From: Palsa-744 sp036498265
GTDB lineage: Bacteria; Actinomycetota; Thermoleophilia; Solirubrobacterales; Solirubrobacteraceae
Direction: 5' to 3'
Length of the DNA: 64,000 nt
Assembly: GCA_036498265.1 (NCBI GenBank)
Contig: DASYFT010000028.1
Span: 44,405-108,404, forward strand
Each line of letters begins with the position of its first letter. Within the stretch, counting starts at the first letter, position 1. Shown here one piece after another: positions 8,408 to 16,859 of this stretch. Both the position numbers and the translations under genes were made by a program. The notes beneath the pieces are model-generated. The model worked only from the letters and a program-made list of their open reading frames with translations. It made no database searches and was not told the origin of the DNA.

Positions 8408-9316
8408 CTACGCCCATAGCCTCACCGTGAAACCCCGGGGAGATCCGAACGCCTCGAGCCGCCAGGTGAGCTGACGAGCAACCCACAGGCCGTTGCCCCG
8501 TCCTCGCCGTGGCGCGATGTAGCCGGCGGCGGGGTCGTCGAAGCCGGAGCCGCGATCGATGACCTCGCATACGAAACGCCCGTCGGCGGTGCCGGTGCGA
8601 ACCTCCTCGATGCCGCCTCCGTGGATCAGCGCGTTGGAGGCGATCTGGGTGCTCGCGACCAGGGTGTGGAGGGCGGCAGTGGCCGGGACGTTCTCGGCAA
8701 GCAGCGCGAGCGCGATCTGCTCGCGGAAGCGCTCGAGGTCATCGCCCGTCGACCACGAGCGCAGGTCGGGGAGCGGCTCCGGCTCGGGCATCAGGCGCCG
8801 GACGGTCTCCCGCGGATCCTCGTAGTGCTCGCTGGCCTGCCAGTCGGCGCTCAGGATCTCGGAGTGGGTCTGGCGGACGGCCTCCAGTGCCGGCTCCGGG
8901 GTCCGGTTCGCATCGTAGGCGCACACGACCCACACGGGCAGATCCGGGTAGGCGAGGTTCGTGAGCGCCTCGTAGGTTGCCCACTCGTTCCACTCGAGCG
9001 GTGTCCGGCCGAACTGGCCGTTCGCAACCGCGCGTACCGACGGCGCTGCTTGAAGCTGCTCGAGAAACGTCCGGTTGTAGGTCGCCAGACTGCGAGCGGG
9101 CCGCGTGTACAGCGAGCCGACGTCGTAGAACGTGACCCGCTCTGCGTTCTCGCCGAGCGCCTCGCGCATGATCGCGTTGCCGTCGCGCGTGTTTCCGACG
9201 AGGCAGGCCTCACCTGCCTCGAGGCCTTCCTCCAGGAAGCCCACCGAGCGGGCGACGTATTCGTCGTCGGACTCGTAGATGAACCCGTGGTGTCGTAACC
9301 GGTGCTCGCTGCTCAT
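8408..9316 (-). CDS. MEDS-domain protein with anti-sigma-type HATPase
   Basis: A 302-residue cytoplasmic regulator. The N-terminal half is a MEDS (methanogen/methylotroph DcmR sensory) domain: HHGFIYESDDEYVARSVGFL, LEAGEACLVGNTRDG, and WNEWATYEALTNLAYPDLPV. The C-terminal half is a serine-kinase-like HATPase (LVASTQIASNALIHG, VCEVIDRGSGFDDP, GRGNGLWVARQLT), as in anti-sigma factors. ATG at 9314-9316. It lies directly upstream of the GAF kinase on the same strand, and a sigma factor precedes both, so a partner-switching circuit is plausible (inference). Confidence 0.85.
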   Translation of the reverse strand: MSSEHRLRHHGFIYESDDEYVARSVGFLEEGLEAGEACLVGNTRDGNAIMREALGENAERVTFYDVGSLYTRPARSLATYNRTFLEQLQAAPSVRAVANGQFGRTPLEWNEWATYEALTNLAYPDLPVWVVCAYDANRTPEPALEAVRQTHSEILSADWQASEHYEDPRETVRRLMPEPEPLPDLRSWSTGDDLERFREQIALALLAENVPATAALHTLVASTQIASNALIHGGGIEEVRTGTADGRFVCEVIDRGSGFDDPAAGYIAPRRGRGNGLWVARQLTWRLEAFGSPRGFTVRLWA

Positions 9317-9354
9317 GGCCCGCCCATACCTAGTAAGCGGCGGTCTGGGGCAAT

Positions 9355-10206
9355 TCAAGTCGCAGGGCCCTCCGCCGCCGCCGAGCGCAGCTTCTCGAGC
9401 GCCTCGGCCTCGATCTGTCGCACCCGCTCGGCGCTCACTCCGAGCCTTGCGCCGATCCTGCTCAGGGTCTCCGGAGTCCGCTGTCCCAGTCCGTAGTGAC
9501 TCCACAGGATCGTGCGCTCGCGGTCCTCCAGGAGGCTGCCGAAGTCGAGCACCTGCATCTCGTCCAGAAGGTGCTCATACGCGCTCTCCGCATCGGGGTC
9601 GGCGACAACATCGCCGAGCGTCGCGGTCGCCTCGGCGTCATGGGCGAGGACCTCGTCGAAGCTGCGCGGCCTGCGCTCGGTGGCGAGGAGACTCTCGAGC
9701 TGCGCAACCGTGAGGCCGGTGGCGCCCGCGAGCTCCGCCGTGGTCGGCTCGGCCGCGTGGGCCTCCAGGTGCTCGCGCCGCGCCGCGCGGATCACCGCCA
9801 GCGCACGAACAGCGTGGTCGGAGAGAGCCACGGGGTGGGTGACGTCGGCCACCATCTCCTGCATCGCCTTCCGGACCCAGAAGGACGCGTACGCCCAGAA
9901 CGGGGTCTCCATCCGGGGGTCGTAGCGGCGCGCCGCGAACAGCAGACCGGCGACGCCCTCCTGCATGAGCTCGGCGTGCTGGACTCCACCACCACGTTCA
10001 AAGCGCTCCGCGACGGCCGCGATCGCCGGCAGGTGGGCATCCACGAGCTGCCGGGACGCGGCTCGGTCGCCGCGCTCGGCCGCCACGACCAGGTCCCGCT
10101 CCAGCCGCCGCGACGGCCGCGAGCCGCGCACCTCCGTCGCGCGGCGTCCCGCGCGTGCACTCGCACCTGGTTGATCGCGTCGCGTCAGATTGCCCTCCCA
10201 GCTCAC
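9355..10206 (-). CDS. RNA polymerase sigma-70 family factor
   Basis: A 283-residue sigma factor lacking region 1.1. Region 2 reads AAERGDRAASRQLVDAHLPA, then VQHAELMQEGVAGLLFAARR and TPFWAYASFWVRKAMQEMVA; region 3 follows with PTTAELAGATGLTVAQLESL. Region 4 is LLEDRERTILWSHYGLGQRT with the helix-turn-helix LGVSAERVRQIEAEALEKLR. This is the group 2/3 arrangement. GTG start at 10204-10206 is the likeliest; the first 30 residues are non-conserved. The MEDS/HATPase gene 38 bp downstream on the same strand is a candidate regulator. Target promoters are unknown. Confidence 0.85.
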   Translation of the reverse strand: MSWEGNLTRRDQPGASARAGRRATEVRGSRPSRRLERDLVVAAERGDRAASRQLVDAHLPAIAAVAERFERGGGVQHAELMQEGVAGLLFAARRYDPRMETPFWAYASFWVRKAMQEMVADVTHPVALSDHAVRALAVIRAARREHLEAHAAEPTTAELAGATGLTVAQLESLLATERRPRSFDEVLAHDAEATATLGDVVADPDAESAYEHLLDEMQVLDFGSLLEDRERTILWSHYGLGQRTPETLSRIGARLGVSAERVRQIEAEALEKLRSAAAEGPAT

Positions 10207-10301
10207 ATCTTGCCGCCCTCGCGCGGAAGGAGCCGCTTCCTCTCGGGTGAGCGCCGGGAGGTGCCCTGGAGGACGGAACGCGTGGAGAACGGAACGCGGC
10301 G

Positions 10302-10307
10302 TATGCT
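10302..10307 (+). promoter_or_regulatory. Candidate -10 element, leaderless start
   Basis: TATGCT ends 6 nt before the ATG at 10314. There is no spaced Shine-Dalgarno sequence for this gene, in line with leaderless translation. Confidence 0.4.
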
Positions 10308-10313
10308 CGTCGT

Positions 10314-10511
10314 ATGACCTCGCCTCCGACGGGCCGGTCTCACGAGGAAGCCACGCGGATCCTGCGCGGTGCTGGGTACTCGGAGGAGTTCATCAGAGAG
10401 GTCCTGAGTCAACTGCCGGACCCGTTCGACGTGGATGCCTCCCAGCAGGTTCTCGGACGCTACGGCCTGAGCGCAGAGGTACTGATGGACCGCATGGGAG
10501 GCAGTCCCTGA
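10314..10511 (+). CDS. Conserved small protein of unknown function
   Basis: A 65-residue soluble, mostly helical protein: HEEATRILRGAGYSEEFIRE followed by VLSQLPDPFDVDASQQVLGR and a C-terminal SAEVLMDRMGGSP. The first helix pair resembles a UBA/CUE-like three-helix bundle, but this is only a shape impression. I recall similar short proteins in other Thermoleophilia without a function. Divergent from the sigma factor gene (107 bp between starts). Confidence 0.65.
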   Translation: MTSPPTGRSHEEATRILRGAGYSEEFIREVLSQLPDPFDVDASQQVLGRYGLSAEVLMDRMGGSP

Positions 10512-10597
10512 GCGGCGAACGGCATCAGCGCCTGAGCCCGCGATGCGGTCACGGTCCGGCAAGGCCAGCGGTTGCGCCGGCGGCCCTTACTACGTGG

Positions 10598-10603
10598 TAC
10601 GAT
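10598..10603 (+). promoter_or_regulatory. Candidate -10 element with overlapping dyad, PadR gene
   Basis: TACGAT ends 8 nt before the ATG at 10612. It lies inside the dyad GGTACGATATACC at 10596-10608 (GGTA-N5-TACC), a plausible autoregulatory operator for the PadR protein encoded next to it. The operator role is inference. Confidence 0.35.
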
Positions 10604-10611
10604 ATACCGCA

Positions 10612-10917
10612 ATGCGAAGCAACGATCCGTCCCTGCTCATCATGGCGAGCCTCGCGGAGGGCCCCAAGCATGGCTACGCGATCACACGTGACGTACACGA
10701 GATAGCCGGGGTCAAGCTCGGCCCCGGCACGCTTTACGGCGCGATCGCGCGCCTCGAGGACCGCGGCATGATCGAGCCGCTCGAGGTAGTGGATCGCCGG
10801 CGCCCCTACCGGCTGACAGTGCTGGGGGCCGCCGCGCTTCGCGAGCAACTGACCGCGCAGGAGCGGTTGGCGAGCGTGGGGCTTCGCCGGCTGACTGCCG
10901 CAGAGGCACGGGCATGA
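10612..10917 (+). CDS. PadR-family transcriptional regulator
   Basis: A 101-residue winged-helix repressor. The N-terminus LLIMASLAEGPKHGYAITRD and the recognition region LGPGTLYGAIARLEDRGMIE are the PadR hallmarks, with the wing at VVDRRRPYRLTVLGAAALRE. The C-terminal dimerisation helix is short, as in PadR-s2-type members. ATG at 10612 is chosen over an upstream in-frame start because the family begins here and a -10 hexamer sits 8 nt upstream. Its stop overlaps the membrane-protein start (ATGA), so the two are cotranscribed; PadR commonly controls such a partner. Confidence 0.9.
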   Translation: MRSNDPSLLIMASLAEGPKHGYAITRDVHEIAGVKLGPGTLYGAIARLEDRGMIEPLEVVDRRRPYRLTVLGAAALREQLTAQERLASVGLRRLTAAEARA

Positions 10918-11786
10918 GAACGGGCCTGCTGCGGCTCTATCCGGAGGCTTGGCGGGAGCGGTATGGCGAGGAGATGGCGGCCTTGATCGAGGACACCGAC
11001 CCGAGCATCACCGCCGCCCTCGATCTGCTGCGGGGGGCCCTCGTCGCGCACCTGCGACCGCCCATGCCTGTGCCATCCGAGGTACGCGCACGAGGCACCG
11101 TCGCAACAGTGCTGGGCTGCTTCATAGGCTTCTGCGCCTTTGGGTCGGGCTTTGCCAAGACGACCGAGAACTTCCAACACGCCGAGCGCCTGCATCCGGT
11201 CCTCGGCACGGCGCACTCCGTGATCCTCATCAGCGCGGCAGTCGCCTTGAGCGTTCTCGTGCTCGCCGCCGTACCGCTCGCCATGGCCTCGTTCGCCCAT
11301 GCGCGCCGGACGCCGGAACGCGTGCTCATCAAGCTCATCGCGACTCCGCCGGCGGCGATCGTCGGGTTGGCCGTCGCACTCGGCCTGCTCACGCTGTGGG
11401 TGAACGTTCTTGATCACCACGGCGGAGTCGTCCTATGGCTGCTGTTCGGCCTCAGCGTGCTCACCGCGGCCGGCGGCGGGTTCGCCTGCTGGGCTGCTCC
11501 GCGGGCGCTATTGCGCCGCATCGAGGTGTCGCGCAGGGTATTTGCGTTCTCGCTGCCGGCGCTGGGGCTCGTCGCGGTGTCCATGGTCGCGGTTGCGACA
11601 GCGACCGGCGTGTTTCTCATAGCAATGGTCGTTGACGCACCGCAGCTGGGTGCGTCGGGGAACGGCCCAGGGGAACTCATCGATGTGACCACGAGCATCG
11701 CGCTTCAGTTTGGCGGGATGCTCGCGCTGGCTGCGATGGCGGTAGTCAGCGCTACGCGGGGCGTTCTCTCAGTACGCACCCTGTAA
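10914..11786 (+). CDS. Polytopic membrane protein paired with PadR
   Basis: A 290-residue protein with a short cytoplasmic start (LRLYPEAWRERYGEEMAALI) that is typical of membrane proteins coupled to PadR regulators, followed by about six hydrophobic segments (residues ~60-80, 100-125, 140-165, 175-195, 205-235, 255-280). It has no transporter motif or ATP-binding site. Function unknown; it may sense or export the signal seen by PadR. ATG overlaps the PadR stop by 4 bp. Confidence 0.75.
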   Translation: MRTGLLRLYPEAWRERYGEEMAALIEDTDPSITAALDLLRGALVAHLRPPMPVPSEVRARGTVATVLGCFIGFCAFGSGFAKTTENFQHAERLHPVLGTAHSVILISAAVALSVLVLAAVPLAMASFAHARRTPERVLIKLIATPPAAIVGLAVALGLLTLWVNVLDHHGGVVLWLLFGLSVLTAAGGGFACWAAPRALLRRIEVSRRVFAFSLPALGLVAVSMVAVATATGVFLIAMVVDAPQLGASGNGPGELIDVTTSIALQFGGMLALAAMAVVSATRGVLSVRTL

Positions 11787-11875
11787 TCGAGGCGCGTCCG
11801 AAGCCGGCCAACATGCCCGCCTCTACGTCACCGCGGTAACCGTGCCGTCTTCCCGCTGGAGGACCCGACCGGGCT

Positions 11876-12301
11876 TCACCCTGTGTTCTGCGACGTCAAG
11901 ACGATGACCGGGATGACGCGGCTCGTCTGCTCCTCGTACTCGGCGAACTGTGGGACACGCTCGGCCTGGGTACGGAAGAGGCGCTCGCGCTCCTCGCCTG
12001 TCGCCTCGCTGGCGACGACCTCGATGGTGTTCGTTCCGACCTCGATTGTGACGTTGGGGTTCGCCTTGAGGTTGTGGTACCAGTCGGGGTTTGTCGGCGC
12101 CCCGCCCTTTGACGCGAACACGACGTAACGGCCGTCGTCGGCTTGGTAGGCGAGCGGGTTGACGCGGTGCGTTCCGGACTTGGCGCCAGTGTGGTGCAAC
12201 AGCAGCAGCGGGAGGTCATCGAACATGCCTCCCACCCGTCCTTCGTTGGCGCGGAACTCCTCGATGATCTCGGCGTTGAAGTCTGCTGGCGAGCTGGACA
12301 T
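11876..12301 (-). CDS. Nitroreductase-family deazaflavin (F420)-dependent oxidoreductase
   Basis: A 141-residue FDOR-B/Ddn-like protein. Diagnostic stretches are LLLLHHTGAKSGTHRVNPLA, YVVFASKGGAPTNPDWYHNL and VIPVIVLT at the end. The N-terminus has FRANEGRVGG, usual in these proteins. ATG at 12299-12301 is preceded (on its own strand) by AAGGGAG 4 nt away. It is shorter than the paralogue at 5537-6019 and lacks that protein's N-terminal extension. The physiological substrate is unknown. Confidence 0.9.
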   Translation of the reverse strand: MSSSPADFNAEIIEEFRANEGRVGGMFDDLPLLLLHHTGAKSGTHRVNPLAYQADDGRYVVFASKGGAPTNPDWYHNLKANPNVTIEVGTNTIEVVASEATGEERERLFRTQAERVPQFAEYEEQTSRVIPVIVLTSQNTG

Positions 12302-12508
12302 TGCGCTCCCTTGGGCGACGGTGATAGAGCGGGTGGCTGAACCCGTCTCAGTCTACGACCGGCAATGGCACCCACTGCGCGGAGGCGTAACCGGATGCGA
12401 TGCCAAACAGCGCCCACAGGCATTGACCCTGTGCGACCGTCAAGCGCCTGTCTCGAGCGACGTCCGGCCTGCCGATCCATAGCCTGGTTGTGCAAGGCTC
12501 GCGCCGAA

Positions 12509-12514
12509 TAGACT
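12509..12514 (+). promoter_or_regulatory. Candidate -10 element, leaderless start
   Basis: TAGACT ends 6 nt before the GTG at 12521. TTGTGC at 12488-12493 is a weak -35 candidate at 15 bp. The rest of 12302-12508 shows no feature. Confidence 0.4.
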
Positions 12515-12520
12515 CCATGT

Positions 12521-13351
12521 GTGGCACGTGGCCAATCGGGCCTATGCGGACGACGCAAACGGCTCGCGGTGACGTGCGGGAGCGCCGCCACGGCGGGGAT
12601 TCTGGTGGCCGTGCTCGGCTGCGGCGACGCAACGAAGGGCACAGTGACACGCACGGCGAGTGCGGTGATCTCTACGAGTGCGCCGCCGACGGCCAGAGTC
12701 GCCGACAGGCATCGCGCTGGAGCGCGCGGCGGCTCGGCCGCACAAGCAGGGTCCGTGTTGATCGCCGCGCCGCACGTCATCAACGATCCCATCCCGTTCG
12801 GGCCCCTCCGGCGGGCGCAGATGGTGGCGTACGTTCGCCGCCACTACGGGAGCTTCCTGGCGCCCACGTACAAGCTGCGCAGCCCCCACGTGATCGTGAT
12901 TCATTACACAGAGACCGCCACGTTCCAGGAGACGTACAACACGTTCGCGCCCGACACGCCCGACACTGAGCTGCATGAGCTTCCGGGCACCTGCGCCCAC
13001 TTCGTCATTGACAGGAGCGGTGGGATCCATCAGCTGGTGCCGCTCGGGGTGATGTGTCGCCACACGGTCGGGTTGAACTGGACGGCCATCGGTGTCGAGC
13101 ACGTGGGGTTCAGCGACCGCGAAGTGCTCGACGATTCCGCTCAGTTCAGGTCGAGTTTGCGCCTCGTGCGCTGGCTACGCTGCCGCTACAACATCTCGGT
13201 GCGAAATGTGATCGGACACAACGAGAGCCTGTCGAGCCCATACCATCGCGAGGACGTGCCGTCGTTGCGAGCGCAGACCCACTCCGACTTCAATCACGCC
13301 GACATGGCCGTCTATCGAAGCCGTCTCGCCGAGATGGGCGGCTGTACCTAG
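12521..13351 (+). CDS. Lipoprotein N-acetylmuramoyl-L-alanine amidase (amidase_2)
   Basis: A 276-residue predicted lipoprotein: basic start, hydrophobic stretch and lipobox VAVLGC near residue 34. A 60-residue Ala/Thr linker leads to an amidase_2/PGRP-type domain. Zinc-site features are visible: HVIVIHYTETATFQE (first His), CAHFVIDRSGGIHQLVP, RHTVGLNWTAIGVEHVG and the C-terminal VIGHNESL plus TQTHSDFNHADM-like region. It would cleave the lactyl-peptide bond of peptidoglycan outside the membrane. An extended substrate-binding segment (TFAPDTPDTELHELPG) is atypical of short phage lysozymes. Confidence 0.8.
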   Translation: MARGQSGLCGRRKRLAVTCGSAATAGILVAVLGCGDATKGTVTRTASAVISTSAPPTARVADRHRAGARGGSAAQAGSVLIAAPHVINDPIPFGPLRRAQMVAYVRRHYGSFLAPTYKLRSPHVIVIHYTETATFQETYNTFAPDTPDTELHELPGTCAHFVIDRSGGIHQLVPLGVMCRHTVGLNWTAIGVEHVGFSDREVLDDSAQFRSSLRLVRWLRCRYNISVRNVIGHNESLSSPYHREDVPSLRAQTHSDFNHADMAVYRSRLAEMGGCT

Positions 13352-13631
13352 GCGCCCGGGCCGCTGCAAGTTCCTCGGACGCCCCTACGGTCCAAAGACG
13401 CAGCAGCGCGGCGAGCACAACGGTCCCCGTCAGTCGGGAAGCTGGACGGACGACGACTTTACCCGGCGCAGTACGATCCTACGCCGGCGAGAGTGCCAGG
13501 CGCGCATAGCAGGTGATTCTCGCATCGGCCAGCGGGTTCCTTCGACGGGAGTAGCCTCGAAAAGGTGCCCGGCCAGCACGGGGGATATGTGACTTGACGG
13601 GCCCAACCGGTATCGACTCCTCCCCCGACGG
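13352..13631 (+). other. Intergenic region, 280 bp
   Basis: No convincing coding frame, RNA gene or repeat is seen. A TTGAC at 13593-13597 has no well-spaced -10. Confidence 0.4.
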
Positions 13632-13637
13632 TACGCT
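13632..13637 (+). promoter_or_regulatory. Candidate -10 element, leaderless start
   Basis: TACGCT ends 9 nt before the GTG start at 13647. Confidence 0.35.
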
Positions 13638-13646
13638 CACGCCGTC

Positions 13647-13925
13647 GTGCTCAAGCTCGCCACCATCTTGGTCCTTGCGCTCGCCTCAGCCGGGTGCGGC
13701 AGGGCGCAGAAGACCAACTCGGCCGCAGAGGAACTCGCGGCGCTGCGGGCAAGACTCGCGGTCGAAAGCCTCAGGCCCGTGCTCAAAAAATGCAGAGCCG
13801 GCGAGGTGCTCATCACAATCAGCCCAGACCCGTCGAGCAGCGAGTCCACATGCGTCGAACCGCGCCATGCGGCGGCGCGGGTCGCACAAATGCTCAGAGG
13901 CGAACGCGGACTGATCATCCACTAG
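13647..13925 (+). CDS. Small lipoprotein of unknown function
   Basis: A 92-residue predicted lipoprotein with LKLATILVLALASAGC at the start; the lipobox Cys is residue 17. The mature part is helical (EELAALRARLAVESLRPVLK) and carries two further Cys (KKCRAGEVLI and STCVEPRHAA), which could form a disulphide. The GTG start has no Shine-Dalgarno sequence, in line with the -10 just upstream. It converges with a small membrane-protein frame 2 bp away. Not recognised. Confidence 0.6.
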   Translation: MLKLATILVLALASAGCGRAQKTNSAAEELAALRARLAVESLRPVLKKCRAGEVLITISPDPSSSESTCVEPRHAAARVAQMLRGERGLIIH

Positions 13926-13927
13926 CT

Positions 13928-14107
13928 TTATGCGTCACGAACGAGACGACGGCAGGAGGCGCGGCGCCTCCTGCGGGTCTCGGCGAAAGCAAGACAGCCC
14001 ACCAGCGCCATACCCAACCCGGCGAAGCCCGATCCGGTGGCAGCCAAGGTGACAACTCCAGCGAGGATCAAAGTGGCGAAGGCCAGCCGGAGCGGGAGAG
14101 GAAGCAT
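13928..14107 (-). CDS. Small two-helix membrane protein
   Basis: A 59-residue frame from ATG 14105-14107 (a TTG at 14147-14149 would add 14 residues). Two hydrophobic segments, LRLAFATLILAGVVTLAATG and GFAGLGMALVGCLAFAET, are joined by a tight turn and followed by a strongly basic tail RRRRRASCRRLVRD, which would place the C-terminus inside by the positive-inside rule. The pattern is unlikely for a chance frame, but the protein is not recognised. Confidence 0.45.
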   Translation of the reverse strand: MLPLPLRLAFATLILAGVVTLAATGSGFAGLGMALVGCLAFAETRRRRRASCRRLVRDA

Positions 14108-14180
14108 GCCATGGATCCCAGCCCTTGGCGGTGGCCTCTCGGTTTTCAATGTGCGCCACCGCGCGTGCCGACGATGCGTC

Positions 14181-15410
14181 CTAGTCCACCACGTGTATCG
14201 GTGGGGGGCAGTTCCCTGCTGGCAGTGCGAGGTGTGCTGGGGGTGGCGCTGGCACGAACGGTTCGCTGCGCTCGAGCTCGAAGATCGCCAGAAACGGCGG
14301 ACTGGGATGGTGATATTCGCCGCTGTGGCATGTCACTTCGCTCTGTGCGAGCGGCGCGCTGGTGGTCTCCACGACGGCTACGGCGGGCCAGCGAAACGCG
14401 AGGCCGCGAAGACTGCGCGCCGGCTCGCTGAATCCGATCAGTCGGCGTGATGGGCCTGCCAGCAGATTCCGCACGGCGAGCACTGACCGGCCTTCCACGA
14501 TTTCCCATACGAGCCTGTGCATGTTTGACACCAGCGGGAGTTCTGGTGTCGTGCCGAGGTCTGCCAGCCGGCGGCCGTGGACCGAGTACAGCTCGCTGCG
14601 GTACAGCTGGCGCCTGAGCGGTGGGACCCGGGTCGCGGCCCCAGCGGCCGGCAAGAACCCGGCGACGGGCAGCTGCACAGACAGCACCAGGCGGTGAGGC
14701 GAGGCGAAGCTTAGGTACCCGTCCGGAGCGTCGAACCTGGCCGCGACCTTTGCGGTGGCGACATCGAGGATCGTGACGCGCATCCTCGTGCTGGATAACT
14801 GCACGCCGATGGCCAGGAGGTTCCCTTCGGTCGCGAGGATCGGCGGGCCTTCGCTGTCGAGCCAGCGGAGGATGTGCCATGCGCCACCACGGATGTTGCG
14901 GACGAACAGAGGCTCACTCGTAGTCGCCTCCTGTCCGCCGATTTCCCCTTGGCATTCGCTCCCGTCGACGAGCTGGTCGCGCGCGACCGCGAAGTCGCTC
15001 GGGTAACCGATCAGTGGCACCCAGCTGCTGCAATCCCCGTGGCGCACGCCTTCGTAGATCTGTTCGACCGGCGCGAGCCGACGGGGCGGGGCGCCTGCAG
15101 CGAACCCCTGCCGGCCGCCGCCCCTCGTGACGGCGACCGAGGTATCGGAGGAGGCAAGCGTTGAGGAAAACGGTTCCACTGCGCCCAAGCTCGCGGTGCC
15201 CGACCAGAAGCCCTGGAACAGGACCCGGCCTTCGTCGACCCAGACGACACCGTTCCTCAACACGGTGACTTCCGACGCGGGCCCAATGGGATGCGGCGCG
15301 AGAGCAGCGCTCGACACATTCGGCAACGCGAGGACGAGCCACAAGACCGTGAAACCGGCCAGACAACTCCACCGGTATCCCCGTGCCCGTAAGTGCAACA
15401 GATACGCCAC
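14181..15410 (-). CDS. Secreted protein, possible beta-propeller
   Basis: About 409 residues from GTG 15408-15410, chosen because YRWSCLAGFTVLWLVLALPN then forms a signal peptide or anchor. The longer open frame upstream is antisense to the divergent gene and has no protein-like character. The mature chain repeats strand-turn patterns such as VTVLRNGVVWVDEGRVLFQG, PPILATEGNLLAIGV and MRVTILDVATAKVAARF, reminiscent of WD-like or TolB-type propellers; no defining motif was found. Several Cys suggest disulphides. Divergent from another exported repeat protein at 15510. Confidence 0.6.
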   Translation of the reverse strand: MAYLLHLRARGYRWSCLAGFTVLWLVLALPNVSSAALAPHPIGPASEVTVLRNGVVWVDEGRVLFQGFWSGTASLGAVEPFSSTLASSDTSVAVTRGGGRQGFAAGAPPRRLAPVEQIYEGVRHGDCSSWVPLIGYPSDFAVARDQLVDGSECQGEIGGQEATTSEPLFVRNIRGGAWHILRWLDSEGPPILATEGNLLAIGVQLSSTRMRVTILDVATAKVAARFDAPDGYLSFASPHRLVLSVQLPVAGFLPAAGAATRVPPLRRQLYRSELYSVHGRRLADLGTTPELPLVSNMHRLVWEIVEGRSVLAVRNLLAGPSRRLIGFSEPARSLRGLAFRWPAVAVVETTSAPLAQSEVTCHSGEYHHPSPPFLAIFELERSEPFVPAPPPAHLALPAGNCPPPIHVVD

Positions 15411-15509
15411 CCTCGCCTTCAGCACGGCGCCCAGTATCCCACCGCGAACAGTGGCGTCGAGCAGGGAGACGCGCAACCTCGATTCGCCGACGGTGTTCTG
15501 AGAAGCGGA

Positions 15510-16859
15510 ATGCTGAGGACAATGGGGGCGATCGGACTGGCGCTCGCGGCATTCGCCGCGCTCGGCGTAGCGACGCCTGGAGTCAAGGCGCGCTCGCTCG
15601 CTTGGACCACCATCGGGAGCTGGCAAGACGCGTGTGTCCAGTGCACAGACCCGAACAACTACGAACGGCCGCAGCTCGCGATCGCGCCGAACGGTGCCGC
15701 GGTCGCCGCCTGGGATGGTCAGCGGGGCTTGTACGCAGCTGTTCGCCCCTCCGGGGGGACGTGGCAGTCGCCGATCGAGCTCGACAGTCGGCTGGGCAGA
15801 CCAAAGCTCGCGATCAACTCCCATGGGCTTGCCGTCTTGGTCTGGGCCGGCCAGGCGGCGATGGAGAGCGCCTTCATTCATGTCGGGCACGGCACCTGGA
15901 CCGCGCCCGAGCTGATACCGGGACCCGAGTCAGCCCCCATGGGGCTAGCGATCGATGCGCATGGCGACGTCGCGATGATCTGGGAGAACTTCTTCAAACA
16001 CAACGAAGACGGCGGCATCGTGCTCGCCTCCTACCGCCGCGCGGGCGTTACGCGCTGGCCGGCACCGACCGCGCTCGCCGGCGGGCCTCCAAGCCATCAT
16101 CGCCACTACGAAGGTGTGGCGAATGAGCCGAAAATCGCGCTCGACGCCCACGGCAACGCGACCGCGCTCTGGCACGAAGACCGCACAGCCCAAGGTAACA
16201 GCGCCACCCTCATTGAGACGTCGACCAGGCCCGCGCGCACGGGAGGATGGACACGAGCGATTGTCCTGGCACGGTCGAGCGACTTCATCGATGACACGAT
16301 GCTCGCCGTCGACGCCCGGGGAGACGCGGCAGCCTCCTGGCACACCGACGGCAGATCACTACTCGCCACGACCCGGCCGGCCGGCCATCCCGGGTGGCGA
16401 GCGCCGGTCAAGCTCGCGAGCTCTCCTCTGGGTTTCGAGGACCTCGGGTTCGGAAATACGCTCGCCATCGATTCGGCAGGCGAAGCCTTCCTCGCGTTCC
16501 ACAGCTACATGGGAAACGGCATTGAACCCGTCCGCTTCGCGACCGCGAGTACCAGCACCGGTCACTGGGACAAGCCGATCCTGCTCGGCGACGGCCATGA
16601 CATCGCGATTGCCTGCAACGGACGCGGCGACGTGACCGTCACATGGACCAGTGCTATCCAGGCACCGTCAGAACCACCGCTCGCCGAGCGCATCATGGTC
16701 GCCGAGAGACCAGCCCACGCGGCCTGGAGGCCTGTCGCGCAGCTCTCTCCCAATGGGCATCGCGACATCGAGCCGAACGTCGGCCTCGACGCGAAAGGCA
16801 ACACCACTGTGATCTGGCTTGCACGCGGGGGCAACGTGGAAGCAACAGACACCCCCTGA
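15510..16859 (+). CDS. Secreted beta-propeller-like repeat protein
   Basis: A 449-residue exported protein. ATG 15510 starts a signal sequence (GAIGLALAAFAALGVATPGV, cleavage after VKA). The body consists of repeats with the core LAIxxxGxAxxxW, for example PQLAIAPNGAAVAAWDG, PKLAINSHGLAVLVWAG, LAIDAHGDVAMIWEN, IALDAHGNATALWHE, LAVDARGDAAASWHT and VGLDAKGNTTVIWLA, about 45-60 residues apart. That spacing is what a sialidase-like or BNR-type propeller would show. No catalytic residues are identified. Function may be adhesion or polymer binding (inference). Confidence 0.75.
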   Translation: MLRTMGAIGLALAAFAALGVATPGVKARSLAWTTIGSWQDACVQCTDPNNYERPQLAIAPNGAAVAAWDGQRGLYAAVRPSGGTWQSPIELDSRLGRPKLAINSHGLAVLVWAGQAAMESAFIHVGHGTWTAPELIPGPESAPMGLAIDAHGDVAMIWENFFKHNEDGGIVLASYRRAGVTRWPAPTALAGGPPSHHRHYEGVANEPKIALDAHGNATALWHEDRTAQGNSATLIETSTRPARTGGWTRAIVLARSSDFIDDTMLAVDARGDAAASWHTDGRSLLATTRPAGHPGWRAPVKLASSPLGFEDLGFGNTLAIDSAGEAFLAFHSYMGNGIEPVRFATASTSTGHWDKPILLGDGHDIAIACNGRGDVTVTWTSAIQAPSEPPLAERIMVAERPAHAAWRPVAQLSPNGHRDIEPNVGLDAKGNTTVIWLARGGNVEATDTP

